Origin: Clostridiaceae bacterium
GTDB taxonomy: Bacteria > Bacillota > Clostridia > DSM-8532
Length of the DNA: 64,000 nucleotides
Direction: 5' to 3'
NCBI GenBank assembly: GCA_012728015.1
Contig: JAAYFY010000018.1
Coordinates: forward strand, 1-64,000
Each line of letters begins with the position of its first letter. Within the stretch, counting starts at the first letter, position 1. Positions 8,517 to 16,718 of the stretch are shown one piece after another. The notes beneath the pieces were generated by a model. That model saw only the letters and a list, made by a program, of their open reading frames with translations. It had not been told where the DNA came from and ran no database searches. The translations under genes were made by a program, and so were the position numbers.

Positions 8517-8825
8517 GTGTGTCAGCTCCTTAGTTTATTCCTTTATGCTCAATAATAATTATAATAGATAATTTGAATTAAAGCCTATACTAAAATTGAC
8601 CCGCTTCCGGTGAGGGGATTATTATTAAAATGCAGATACTTATAAAAACTATGGCATCAGGCTTGTCAGACAGTCGGCATAGTGGACGAAAGGAGGGAAG
8701 TTATTTAAGGCGTTCCCCTTGACCAAGGCGTTTTGCGGAATACCTATGTAAACATAACCCGGATACCGAAAAAACATGCTAAAAACGCAGAAAAACCTGA
8801 CAAAATCAGGCTTTTCTCTATGTAT
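8517..8825. other. Intergenic stretch, no gene seen
   Basis: About 310 bases between the DUF362 start and the tRNA 3' end. Apart from the tRNA terminator at 8791-8810, only AT-rich promoter-like sequence near 8560-8580 and no convincing coding sequence on either strand. Confidence 0.6.
8791..8810 (-). terminator. Terminator of tRNA-Ala
   Basis: Stem CCTGA/TCAGG (8796-8800 with 8806-8810) with a 5-base loop. On the minus strand it is followed by five T residues, about 16 bases beyond the tRNA CCA end. Confidence 0.7.
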
Positions 8826-8901
8826 TGGTGGAGCATAGGGGGCTCGAACCCCCGACCTTCGCGTTGCGAACGCGACGCTCTCCCAGCTGAGCTAATACCC
8901 C
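8826..8901 (-). tRNA. tRNA-Ala, anticodon CGC
   Basis: A 76-base cloverleaf. The acceptor stem GGGGTAT pairs with ATGCTCC and includes the G3-U70 pair that identifies alanine tRNAs. The D arm is GCTC...GAGC. The anticodon stem TCGCG/CGCGA encloses loop TTCGCAA, giving anticodon CGC for codon GCG. The T arm is GGGGG...CCCCC with TTCGAGC, and discriminator A plus CCA is encoded. It stands alone, not next to rRNA. Confidence 0.97.
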
Positions 8902-8911
8902 GCGCTACAAC

Positions 8912-8940
8912 ATTATAACACCGATTCGGCATGATTTGAA
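8912..8940 (-). promoter_or_regulatory. Promoter of tRNA-Ala
   Basis: A -35 box TTCAAA (8940-8935) and a perfect -10 box TATAAT (8917-8912), 17 bases apart and ending 10 bases before the tRNA 5' end. Confidence 0.75.
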
Positions 8941-9026
8941 CAGGGTAATATATAATTTGTTATGAAATAATCGGCAAAGACCTGCTGGTACTGTGCCGAC
9001 GCACGCGGAAGAACATTTTGAGGAGG

Positions 9027-9470
9027 ATGAGGGCTATTTATCTTGTAAGCGCATGCCTGGCGGGCGAGAATTGCAGGTATGATGGGAAAAACTGCAGGAA
9101 TGAGGCAGTGGTGGAGCTTGTACGGCAAGGCAAAGCCATTACCGTATGCCCCGAGTTGCTGGGGGGCCTTCCCATCCCCAGAAGCCCTTCTGAGATCGTA
9201 AGATCGGAGGATGGGAGCATAAAGGTAATGAGCAGGGACGGGCAGGACCGCACAAAAGAGTTTTATGCCGGGGCTGAAAAGACGCTGGCCCTGGCTAAGG
9301 CTCATGGTATTAAGAAGGCCATACTCAAAGCAAGGAGCCCTTCCTGCGGCTGCGGGCAGGTATACGACGGTACCTTCTCAGGTAAATTGACAGAAGGCCA
9401 TGGCATAACCGCCAGGCTCCTGCTGGATAATGGCATAGAGGTCTGCACAGAAAACGATCTGGAAGAGTAG
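9027..9470 (+). CDS. DUF523 domain-containing protein
   Basis: Small DUF523 protein of about 147 residues, function unknown. The N-terminal YLVSACLAGENCRYDGKNC, the central CPELLGGLPIPRSPSEI, and SPSCGCGQVYDGTF with its closely spaced cysteines are the family hallmarks. Conserved cysteines suggest metal or cluster binding, but that is inference. The start is ambiguous: ATG 9027 directly abuts GAGGAGG, and TTG 9018 lies upstream of it. The encoded segment MRAIYLVSACL matches the usual family N-terminus. It converges with the GH13 gene, 13 bases from its end. Confidence 0.88.
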   Translation: MRAIYLVSACLAGENCRYDGKNCRNEAVVELVRQGKAITVCPELLGGLPIPRSPSEIVRSEDGSIKVMSRDGQDRTKEFYAGAEKTLALAKAHGIKKAILKARSPSCGCGQVYDGTFSGKLTEGHGITARLLLDNGIEVCTENDLEE

Positions 9471-9483
9471 CGCTGTGGCTCGC

Positions 9484-11229
9484 TTACATCCTGGCAAGCA
9501 CTGCGCCGCTGACCGGCCCAAGGGTAAGCTTAATAATACCCCCTTCGGAGCTGAGGATGGTTCCGCTTAAGAGATCTGTCACCTGCTGGCTGTAAGTCAG
9601 GCAGGGAAGGGATACCCGCTGCATATAGTCGCTGTTGTTGAGAACAACTGCGATCTTCCTTTCACTGCTGTATCGTGAGAAAGCATAGATGCCCTTTCCA
9701 TTATCCTTCAGAATAGTTTTGACGCCTCCCGTAAATTCATCAATATATTCCTTTCTTATGGCAATTATTTTCTTATAAAATGCGGTAAGTTCAGCCGTTT
9801 GCGGGGTGTCGTCCCAAACCATGGCCTGCCGGTACTCCTCTTCTTTCGATCCGGATATCCCCTTTTCATCCCCGGCCAGGATCGACGGAATGCCCTCCCA
9901 GCATATCTGGAAAAGCGCGGCCAGCTTAAGACGCCTGGTGTCCCCATCGCAAAAATGGAGGAAGCGCGGCACATCATGTGAGTCCAAAAGATTCATCTGG
10001 ACCTTGGTGACAGGACTTTTGTAGCGCATGCGCATATACCCGAGGCGGTTGTCGAACTCGTCCACACTGATCTCGTTTTTCGCGAAGAAAGCCTTGCATA
10101 TATCGGCAAACCGGTAATTCATGGCCGAATCAAACTGGTCGCCGCCCAGCCATTGCTCCGCATCCTCCCATACTTCCGCGATGAGGAATGCTTCCGGGTT
10201 TTCCGCCCTTACCGCGCGCCTGAAGGATCTCCAAAAATCATGGTTTACCTCGTTGGCTACATCAAGTCGCCATCCGTCAATTCCGGCTTCACGGATCCAG
10301 AAGCGCCCCACATTGCACAGGTATTCCGCTACTTCCGGGTTTCCGGTATTCAGCTTTGGCATCTGCCTTACATATGCGAAAGCGGCGTAATTCAGGTTCC
10401 GGGTATCGACGGGAAACTCCAGGCGGTAAAACCAATCCTTATAGGCAGATGATTCGCCCTTCTCGCAGACATCCCTGAAGGCGAAAAAATTCCAGCCGCA
10501 ATGGTTGAAGACCCCGTCCAGGATGACGCGGATGCCCATTTTGTGGCAAGAGGCAACCAGCTTTCGGAAATCCTCCATGGTGCCAAAGCATGGATCAATG
10601 GAATAATAGTCAATGGTATCGTATTTATGATAGGAACCCGCGGTAAATATGGGATTAAGATAAATGCAGTTGATTCCAAGGTCCTTTATGTAATCCAGGT
10701 TCTCAACTATACCCCAAAGGGTGCCTCCCAGCCTGCTCTCGCACAGGGCTCCGCATGGAGCAGTCCTTACATAGCCCTTTCCTGATATGTACCTTTTCCC
10801 GCTGGCGAAGCTGTCGGGGAACACCTGGTAGATAATAGCTTTTTTTGCCCACTCTGGGACCGACACGATATCCTCGCGGCGGATATAGGGGAACTGGAAG
10901 TACCTGCTTCTGTCTGAGGCCGGTGAGAGGGTGAACTCCCCGGAGTAATAGAATACATCCTCATTTCCATCGCTCAGCCAGAAATAGTAGCAGATGCGCG
11001 AAATATCAACCGTGAAATTAGCCTCAAAATAGTCAAACAACCTGTCCGACGCGACAAGTTCCATTGCCACGACGGTCATCTTTTCCCTGTGATTAGCCCT
11101 GTCCCCATAGAACAACATGCATTGCCTGATATCATCCCTGGCGGTCCGAAGTCTCAAACAGAGCCGGGTTTCAGACAGTGCAAAGGCATATGCCGAATCG
11201 GGCATATGAAATATGGCATGCTTATTCAT
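9484..11229 (-). CDS. GH13 cyclomaltodextrinase / neopullulanase-like enzyme, intracellular
   Basis: An alpha-amylase family enzyme without a signal peptide, so probably cytoplasmic, acting on imported maltodextrins, cyclodextrins or pullulan fragments. An N-terminal beta-sandwich of about 120 residues (CBM34-like position) precedes the barrel. Catalytic residues are seen: nucleophile Asp323 in GWRLDVANE, acid/base Glu352 in IAEVWE, and Asp419 in LLDSHD. ATG 11229 is preferred over 11247 because GGAGG lies seven bases before it (581 residues), and the upstream ATG overlaps a LacI-type operator. It is divergent from the maltodextrin importer operon, which fits joint regulation. Substrate choice among cyclomaltodextrinase, maltogenic amylase and neopullulanase is open. 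Confidence 0.93.
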   Translation of the reverse strand: MNKHAIFHMPDSAYAFALSETRLCLRLRTARDDIRQCMLFYGDRANHREKMTVVAMELVASDRLFDYFEANFTVDISRICYYFWLSDGNEDVFYYSGEFTLSPASDRSRYFQFPYIRREDIVSVPEWAKKAIIYQVFPDSFASGKRYISGKGYVRTAPCGALCESRLGGTLWGIVENLDYIKDLGINCIYLNPIFTAGSYHKYDTIDYYSIDPCFGTMEDFRKLVASCHKMGIRVILDGVFNHCGWNFFAFRDVCEKGESSAYKDWFYRLEFPVDTRNLNYAAFAYVRQMPKLNTGNPEVAEYLCNVGRFWIREAGIDGWRLDVANEVNHDFWRSFRRAVRAENPEAFLIAEVWEDAEQWLGGDQFDSAMNYRFADICKAFFAKNEISVDEFDNRLGYMRMRYKSPVTKVQMNLLDSHDVPRFLHFCDGDTRRLKLAALFQICWEGIPSILAGDEKGISGSKEEEYRQAMVWDDTPQTAELTAFYKKIIAIRKEYIDEFTGGVKTILKDNGKGIYAFSRYSSERKIAVVLNNSDYMQRVSLPCLTYSQQVTDLLSGTILSSEGGIIKLTLGPVSGAVLARM

Positions 11230-11248
11230 GAAAAAACCTCCCGCCATG

Positions 11249-11258
11249 CAAGCGCTTG
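11249..11258. promoter_or_regulatory. LacI-family operator upstream of the GH13 gene
   Basis: Perfect palindrome CAAGCGCTTG with the central CG and flanking AA/TT typical of LacI/GalR-family sites, 20 bases before the GH13 start. The LacI repressor encoded at 16719-17744 is the natural candidate; CcpA is the alternative. Confidence 0.7.
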
Positions 11259-11445
11259 TCTAAATCTCTTGGTTTTCCTTATGCAGAGTTTATGCTAAAG
11301 CGCAATGAATTTATGAATAACGGGCAATAAGGCATTGCGGCAATGCTGCCGCTTGGCTCGCAAAGCAGCGCTGACAAGCTGAAATTGCGTGTTCTACCTG
11401 TCTTCCCATCATCTTTTTTCAGGGAAATGCATATTATGTATGGAA

Positions 11446-11459
11446 TGCAAACGATTGCT
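11446..11459. promoter_or_regulatory. LacI-family operator upstream of the maltodextrin ABC operon
   Basis: TGCAAACGATTGCT fits the A-A-N-C-G-N-T-T core of LacI-family sites and lies 43 bases before the binding-protein start. A possible -10 box TATTAT is at 11432-11437, so the site would lie over the transcription start, as a repressor site often does. Confidence 0.65.
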
Positions 11460-11501
11460 CTTACGAGGCAGGATCGTGAATGATATTTGGGAGGAATCGA
11501 A

Positions 11502-12713
11502 ATGAAAAAGCGAGGTATTTTGGCATTAGCGCTGGCAATCCTTATGGTTGCGGCCGCACTGGGAGGTTGCGGACAGGAAGCCGCTTCGGGGAAAAAGGAA
11601 CCTGTCACACTGAAGGTATGGGAATCGGATGGCGTTGAAAAGCAGTTCATCGAAGAAATGGCCAAATCCTACATGGATGAAAACCCACATGTAACCATCA
11701 TTGTTGAACCGGTCGCCCATACCGATGCAGCCCAGAGATTGCAGTTGGACGGACCCGCGGGTGTGGGGGCCGATGTGTTTGCGGCACCCCATGACAAACT
11801 GGGAGAAATGATCGTAGGCGGACTTATTTTGGAGAACACCCATGCAGACCAGTTAAAAGACACTTTTGTCCAGGCTTCTCTCGATGCCACATCTTATGGT
11901 GGCAAGCTTTACGGGTATCCAACAGCTATTGAAACCTACGCCCTGTTTTACAACAAAGCTCTGCTTTCCGATCCGCCCGACACATGGAAAGATGTGGAGG
12001 AGTTTGCCAAGACCTTTAACAAGCCCCAGGAAGGTAAGTATGCCATCGCCTGGGATGTGGGCAACGCCTACTATTCCTACATATTCCTAAGCGCGTTCGG
12101 CGCGGACCTTTTCGGCCCGGGCGGGACAGACAAAGACAAGCACATGGTAAACAGCCCGGAGGCTGTTAAGGGGCTTAGCTATTTCCAGAACTTCAGAAAA
12201 CAGTACCTGGATGTTGCCCAAGCGGACCTGGCCGGTGATTTCATGAATGCGGGTTTCCAGAACGGCACTATTGCCATGGTGATTACAGGACCCTGGAGCA
12301 TACAGGGATATCGTGACGCTGGCGTCAATTTTGGCGTTGCACCCCTGCCCAAGTTCGAAGGGATGTCTGAACCGCCCGCCTCATTCTCAGGTATTCGTGC
12401 AATGTATGTTTCCTCGTTCACCAAGTATCCCGAGGAAGCACACAAGTTTGCCATCTATCTCACCTCGAAGGAAGCTTTGCTGAAACGCTACGAGATAACC
12501 GCCCAGATTCCTCCGCGCAAAGATGTCAATATATCGGATGACGCCCATGCAGGCATCCTTGATCAATTCGCGTATTCAAAGCCCATGCCCAGCATACCCG
12601 CTATGAATTTCTACTGGCCCGCGATGGCATCCGCCTATTCCAACATATGGAATGGTAATGATATAAAGACTGAGCTGGATACGGCGGCATCAGCCATTGA
12701 AGCCGCAGAGTAA
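11502..12713 (+). CDS. Maltodextrin-type ABC transporter substrate-binding lipoprotein
   Basis: Extracellular solute-binding lipoprotein (403 residues) that captures malto-oligosaccharides for the two permeases downstream. The signal peptide ends at lipobox LGGC, and the mature domain has the MalE/MdxE pattern: LKVWESDG near the N-terminus, PAGVGADVFAAPHDKLGEM, YGYPTAIETYALFYNK and GPWSIQGYRDAG. ATG 11502 has GGGAGG nine bases upstream; an upstream in-frame ATG at 11487 is poorer. It is the first gene of a binding protein-permease-permease-amylase-repressor operon. Sugar specificity rests on the family pattern and the amylase neighbours. Confidence 0.93.
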   Translation: MKKRGILALALAILMVAAALGGCGQEAASGKKEPVTLKVWESDGVEKQFIEEMAKSYMDENPHVTIIVEPVAHTDAAQRLQLDGPAGVGADVFAAPHDKLGEMIVGGLILENTHADQLKDTFVQASLDATSYGGKLYGYPTAIETYALFYNKALLSDPPDTWKDVEEFAKTFNKPQEGKYAIAWDVGNAYYSYIFLSAFGADLFGPGGTDKDKHMVNSPEAVKGLSYFQNFRKQYLDVAQADLAGDFMNAGFQNGTIAMVITGPWSIQGYRDAGVNFGVAPLPKFEGMSEPPASFSGIRAMYVSSFTKYPEEAHKFAIYLTSKEALLKRYEITAQIPPRKDVNISDDAHAGILDQFAYSKPMPSIPAMNFYWPAMASAYSNIWNGNDIKTELDTAASAIEAAE

Positions 12714-12731
12714 CGTTTCCCGGCAAGGAGG

Positions 12732-12758
12732 GCGGTTCCTGCGGGAACCGCTCTTTAT
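12732..12758 (+). terminator. Partial terminator between the binding-protein and permease genes
   Basis: Perfect 8-bp GC-rich stem (12732-12739 with 12744-12751), a 4-base loop and then TCTTTAT. Its position suggests attenuation that keeps binding protein above permease level, as known for several sugar operons. Confidence 0.6.
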
Positions 12759-12816
12759 GTCGGTTAAGCTAATGCATGTTCAATAGGAATTGAAAAAGCG
12801 GGAAAGGAGGCCGGAC

Positions 12817-14151
12817 ATGAGAAGAAATGCAGCCGTTTACGCGCCAGCCGCGTCCGCGCTTTTTATGGGGCTTGGCCAGACAATCGTTTTAAAGCAGTAT
12901 CTCAAGGGGGCATTGCTGGCTGTTTTGGAGATAGCATTCCTATTGAATGCCAATACTTTGTTTAAGGCAGTCAGGGGATTGATTACCCTGGGAGACTCGA
13001 GGCCGGACCTGCCTGTAAGGCTCAGGGATAATTCCACCTTCATGATGCTTGACGGGCTTATAGCGGTCGTTATTGTGGTTTTTTTCATAATCTTCTATGC
13101 CATAAACATTGTTGATGCAAGAAAACAGGGAAAGCTCTTTGAAAGGACAGGGGAGGTCCAGACCACCAGGCAGTTTCTGAAAAACATAGGGGAAAAGGCC
13201 TTCGCCTATGTAGGCCTTTCGCCGGCTATCGCCTTGATATCCTTCTTTGTTATCATCCCACTTGTATATGCGGTACTTCTGGCTTTTACCAACTTCTCGG
13301 CTCCCGGCCATCTTCCGCCCAACAACACCGTAGACTGGGTGGGGCTGGAAACCTTCCGGGAGATGGCAAGCCTTGGGGGCCAGTTTTCAAGGGCATTTCT
13401 AAGGACCTCCATATGGACTTTTCAGTGGGCCTTGCTGTGTACTCTTACCACATATTTCGGAGGGCTCTTTATAGCCCTTGCCTTAAATGATAAAAAGATC
13501 AGGATCGCCAAGGTATTCAGAACCATATTCATACTTCCCTATGCCGTTCCGGGCGCGGTTATGCTCTTTGTCTGGGCAAATGTCCTTAATGGGCAGTTCG
13601 GCCCTTTGACCAAAATATTGAGGGAACTGGGCGCTGTGGAGTGGCTTAAAAACGTGGGAGTGCTCCAGAGTGACGCCATTCCGTGGCTTTCTGACCCGAC
13701 CATGGCCAGGATCATGCTGATCCTTGTCAACCTCTGGCTGGGTTTTCCCTATTTCATGATGATGATGACGGGAATTATGACCTCCATGCCGGCAGATATC
13801 TTTGAAGCGGCCACCATAGACGGCGCCGACAAGTTCCAGAAGTTCAGGTACATAACCCTGCCTTTGCTGCTGTATCAGACCATACCGCTGATGATCCTGA
13901 GTTTCTCATACAACATGAACAATTTCGGGGGAGTCTATTTCCTGACCCAGGGCAACCCGTCGGATAACCTGACAACGGGAACCTTCGCGGGTTCAACCGA
14001 CACGCTGATGACCTGGATGTACAAGCTGGCCTATGACACACGCATCTATAACAAGGCATCGGTTATAGCGATTTGCATGTTCCTGGTGATAGCTCCCTTT
14101 GCCATCTACAACTTCGCCCAGACAAAGTCCTTCAAGGAGGGTGAATTATGA
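12817..14151 (+). CDS. Maltodextrin ABC transporter permease, MalF type
   Basis: Membrane permease of about 444 residues, one half of the importer channel. The first 110 residues add two to three helices before the core, as in MalF. The core carries the EAA loop EAATIDGADKFQKFRYITLP that docks the ATPase. ATG 12817 has AAAGGAGG at good spacing; an upstream TTG (12790) overlaps the ribosome binding site region. The gene overlaps the next permease by four bases (ATGA), so the two are translationally coupled. No ATPase gene occurs in the operon, so a shared MsmK-like ATPase elsewhere is expected. Confidence 0.93.
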   Translation: MRRNAAVYAPAASALFMGLGQTIVLKQYLKGALLAVLEIAFLLNANTLFKAVRGLITLGDSRPDLPVRLRDNSTFMMLDGLIAVVIVVFFIIFYAINIVDARKQGKLFERTGEVQTTRQFLKNIGEKAFAYVGLSPAIALISFFVIIPLVYAVLLAFTNFSAPGHLPPNNTVDWVGLETFREMASLGGQFSRAFLRTSIWTFQWALLCTLTTYFGGLFIALALNDKKIRIAKVFRTIFILPYAVPGAVMLFVWANVLNGQFGPLTKILRELGAVEWLKNVGVLQSDAIPWLSDPTMARIMLILVNLWLGFPYFMMMMTGIMTSMPADIFEAATIDGADKFQKFRYITLPLLLYQTIPLMILSFSYNMNNFGGVYFLTQGNPSDNLTTGTFAGSTDTLMTWMYKLAYDTRIYNKASVIAICMFLVIAPFAIYNFAQTKSFKEGEL

Positions 14152-14990
14152 TACGGAAAGCCCTGAACATTCTAAATTATGCGCTGACATACACCATCAT
14201 GGTCGTATTGTCGGTCATGGTGCTTTATCCCATTGCCTTTGCCGTGGGGGGAGCTTTCAGCCCCGGAAAATCGCTGGCCAACCTGAATATCCTGCCTTTT
14301 CCCGCAAATCCCACGCTGGACCATTTTGACAACCTATTTAGCAGGACCAACTATATCCTCTGGTACAGGAACACCTTTACAATTGCCGTTGCCAATACCA
14401 TGGTAGTCCTTGCTGTAACGCTGATCTCGGCCTATATATTCTCCAGGTTCAGGTTTAAGCTTAAGAAGCCCATGCTCATGAGTTTCCTGGTACTGCAGAT
14501 GTTTCCAAGCGTCGTGGGTGTCATAGCCATCTATGTGATCCTAAACCGTCTTGCCCTTTCGGACAGCTACCTGGGACTCATACTGGTTTATTCAGCCGGC
14601 GCGCTTCCATATAACATCTGGCTGATCAAGGGGTATTTTGACACCTTTCCCAAATCGGTAGATGAAGCGGCAAGAGTGGACGGGGCGGGTAATCTGACAG
14701 TATTTTTCAGGATAGTGATCCCCAATACCCTCCCCATAATCGCGTTTCTCGGCATAACCAGCTTCATGGCTCCCTGGATGGATTTCATACTGCCAAGGTT
14801 CATACTGAGGAGCGATTCCAAGAAGACTTTGGCCGTGGGCCTGTTTGAAATGATCACTGGCAGGTCAAACGAAAACTTTACCATGTTTGCCGCAGGAGCG
14901 CTCCTGGTGGCCGTCCCTTTTGTCATCCTTTTTGTCATCAATCAAAAGTACCTGGTAAAGGTCATGGCGGCAGGCGCTGTAAAAGAATAG
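14148..14990 (+). CDS. Maltodextrin ABC transporter permease, MalG type
   Basis: Second membrane permease (280 residues, six predicted helices) pairing with the MalF-type protein. The EAA loop is EAARVDGAGNLTVFFRIVIP. The N-terminus (MIRKALNILNYALTYTIMVV) and the C-terminal QKYLVKVMAAGAVKE are typical of MalG/MdxG. The start codon overlaps the stop of the previous gene, and the ribosome binding site AAGGAGG lies inside that gene. An amylase gene follows within about 40 bases. Confidence 0.93.
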   Translation: MIRKALNILNYALTYTIMVVLSVMVLYPIAFAVGGAFSPGKSLANLNILPFPANPTLDHFDNLFSRTNYILWYRNTFTIAVANTMVVLAVTLISAYIFSRFRFKLKKPMLMSFLVLQMFPSVVGVIAIYVILNRLALSDSYLGLILVYSAGALPYNIWLIKGYFDTFPKSVDEAARVDGAGNLTVFFRIVIPNTLPIIAFLGITSFMAPWMDFILPRFILRSDSKKTLAVGLFEMITGRSNENFTMFAAGALLVAVPFVILFVINQKYLVKVMAAGAVKE

Positions 14991-15028
14991 CGCCAATGTC
15001 CAGCAGGGGGGTGGAACTATTGGAGACC

Positions 15029-16711
15029 ATGCTGTACGAGATGAAGGACAAGATTAGGAAGAGGCCCCAAGATACAGCGCCCTGTTCAGGCCTTGCCAAA
15101 GGAAATGGCGCTGCGCCCTGGATTTATATACTGCTTATAGCGCTCGCCCTTCTTCCATGCACGGGCTGCAGTCATCACACCGCTGATCCTGTGTATTCTC
15201 TGGCCGCTGTCCCGCAGAACGCCGCGGGAAACAGACAGGGAGTATACTATGAGATCTTTGTGCGTTCTTTTGCAGATTCCGACCGGGACGGCATCGGTGA
15301 TATAAACGGCCTGATCTCTAAGCTGGATTACCTCAACGATGGAGATCCTGAAACAACCACAGATCTGAGGATCACCGGAATCTGGCTTATGCCTGTGAAT
15401 AAGGCTGCCTCTTACCATGGGTACGATGTGACCGACTATTATGACATCAACCCGGAATACGGCACCCTGGATGACTTTGACAGGCTCTTACAGGAGGCGC
15501 ACAGCAGAGGAATCTCAGTGATAATGGATCTGGTTTTGAACCATACCAGCGACAAACATGACTGGTTTATCCAGTCTGTTGATCCTCAAAGCCCGTACAG
15601 GAACTGGTATCACTGGAGAACTGAGGGGTCGGAGGGATATGACTTTAATGCCCGTGTCTGGGGACATTCGGTATGGAACAAACTGAACGGTGGCTGGTAT
15701 TACGGACTGTTTTGGAGCGGCATGCCCGATCTGAATTATGACAACCCCGATGTCCGAAGGGAGGCTCTAAACATCGCGGGCTTCTGGCTTGACAGGGGTG
15801 TGGACGGTTTCAGGCTGGATGCGGTTCCCCATCTGTACCATTCATACGAACTGCCCTGGGGCGAGAGTGGAATCGAGAAAACAACAGGCTGGTGGAGGGA
15901 ATTTACTGATTTTTGTCATGCCAGAAAGCCCGGGTCACTGGTTATCGGGGAGGTGTTGGACACAAATACTGCCGCGAGGGCGGCGTATCTTTCCTCATTG
16001 GATTCAACCTTTCATATCGGCCTGGGGGAGCAGATAGCCGCAGCGGTGAAATCGGGAAGGAGCAAGAATAATTACCTGGCCAAGTTTATAGAAAACAATT
16101 ACAAGCAATACGCCGTCGCCAACCCGGACTATATCGACGCGCCGATGCTGTCCAACCACGACCAGAACAGGATCATAGGCCTGCTGAACGGGCGGCATGA
16201 TTATATGAAGGTGGCGGCAGGCATATACCTTACCCTTGAAGGCCTCCCGTTTATCTACTATGGCGAGGAAGTGGGGATGTTTGGATCCAAGCCCGACGAA
16301 GACATCAGGCTGCCCTTTCCCTGGGGCGGTGGTGACCGATTCCAGACCACTTGGAGGGAATCCAGGTTTGAAAAGGTGACTGTAACGGCAGCCCAACAGG
16401 AAAACGATCCGGATTCACTGCTGAACCACTATAAAAGGCTGATCAGGGCGCGAAATAAAAATGAAGCCCTGTATGCCGGAAGGTTTAAGGCCCTGTTTTC
16501 AGATAATGAGTGCATAGTGGCTTACGCCATGGAATCGGATCACCAGTCGGCTGTCATCCTCCACAACCTTTCTGAAGAATGGCAGGGTATAACCATTGAC
16601 CTGAAAGAATATACCCTGGAATTTTGCCAAAAGACCAAAGGTTTGAAAGAGTCAGATGGAAGGCTGGAATTATCACCATTAAGCACAGTAATATTTGTAA
16701 AGCAGAGGTAG
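15029..16711 (+). CDS. Alpha-amylase family GH13 lipoprotein
   Basis: Probably a surface-bound alpha-amylase that makes maltodextrins for the importer encoded upstream. A hydrophobic stretch WIYILLIALALLPCTGC with a lipobox is preceded by an unusually long basic leader, so the true start is uncertain: ATG 14996, GTG 15011, ATG 15029 (GGAG upstream, used here) or ATG 15041. Barrel landmarks are GVYYEIFVRSFADSDRDG, nucleophile Asp264 in GFRLDAVPH, acid/base Glu308 in VIGEVLD and Asp378 in LSNHDQ. A C-terminal beta domain ends the protein. It is co-transcribed with the transporter genes before it and the repressor gene eight bases after it. Confidence 0.9.
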   Translation: MLYEMKDKIRKRPQDTAPCSGLAKGNGAAPWIYILLIALALLPCTGCSHHTADPVYSLAAVPQNAAGNRQGVYYEIFVRSFADSDRDGIGDINGLISKLDYLNDGDPETTTDLRITGIWLMPVNKAASYHGYDVTDYYDINPEYGTLDDFDRLLQEAHSRGISVIMDLVLNHTSDKHDWFIQSVDPQSPYRNWYHWRTEGSEGYDFNARVWGHSVWNKLNGGWYYGLFWSGMPDLNYDNPDVRREALNIAGFWLDRGVDGFRLDAVPHLYHSYELPWGESGIEKTTGWWREFTDFCHARKPGSLVIGEVLDTNTAARAAYLSSLDSTFHIGLGEQIAAAVKSGRSKNNYLAKFIENNYKQYAVANPDYIDAPMLSNHDQNRIIGLLNGRHDYMKVAAGIYLTLEGLPFIYYGEEVGMFGSKPDEDIRLPFPWGGGDRFQTTWRESRFEKVTVTAAQQENDPDSLLNHYKRLIRARNKNEALYAGRFKALFSDNECIVAYAMESDHQSAVILHNLSEEWQGITIDLKEYTLEFCQKTKGLKESDGRLELSPLSTVIFVKQR

Positions 16712-16718
16712 TGAACAA

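Noticed and set aside
8733-8932. Small genes overlapping the tRNA
   Set aside because: Frames on both strands arise from the tRNA sequence itself, which folds into a full cloverleaf.
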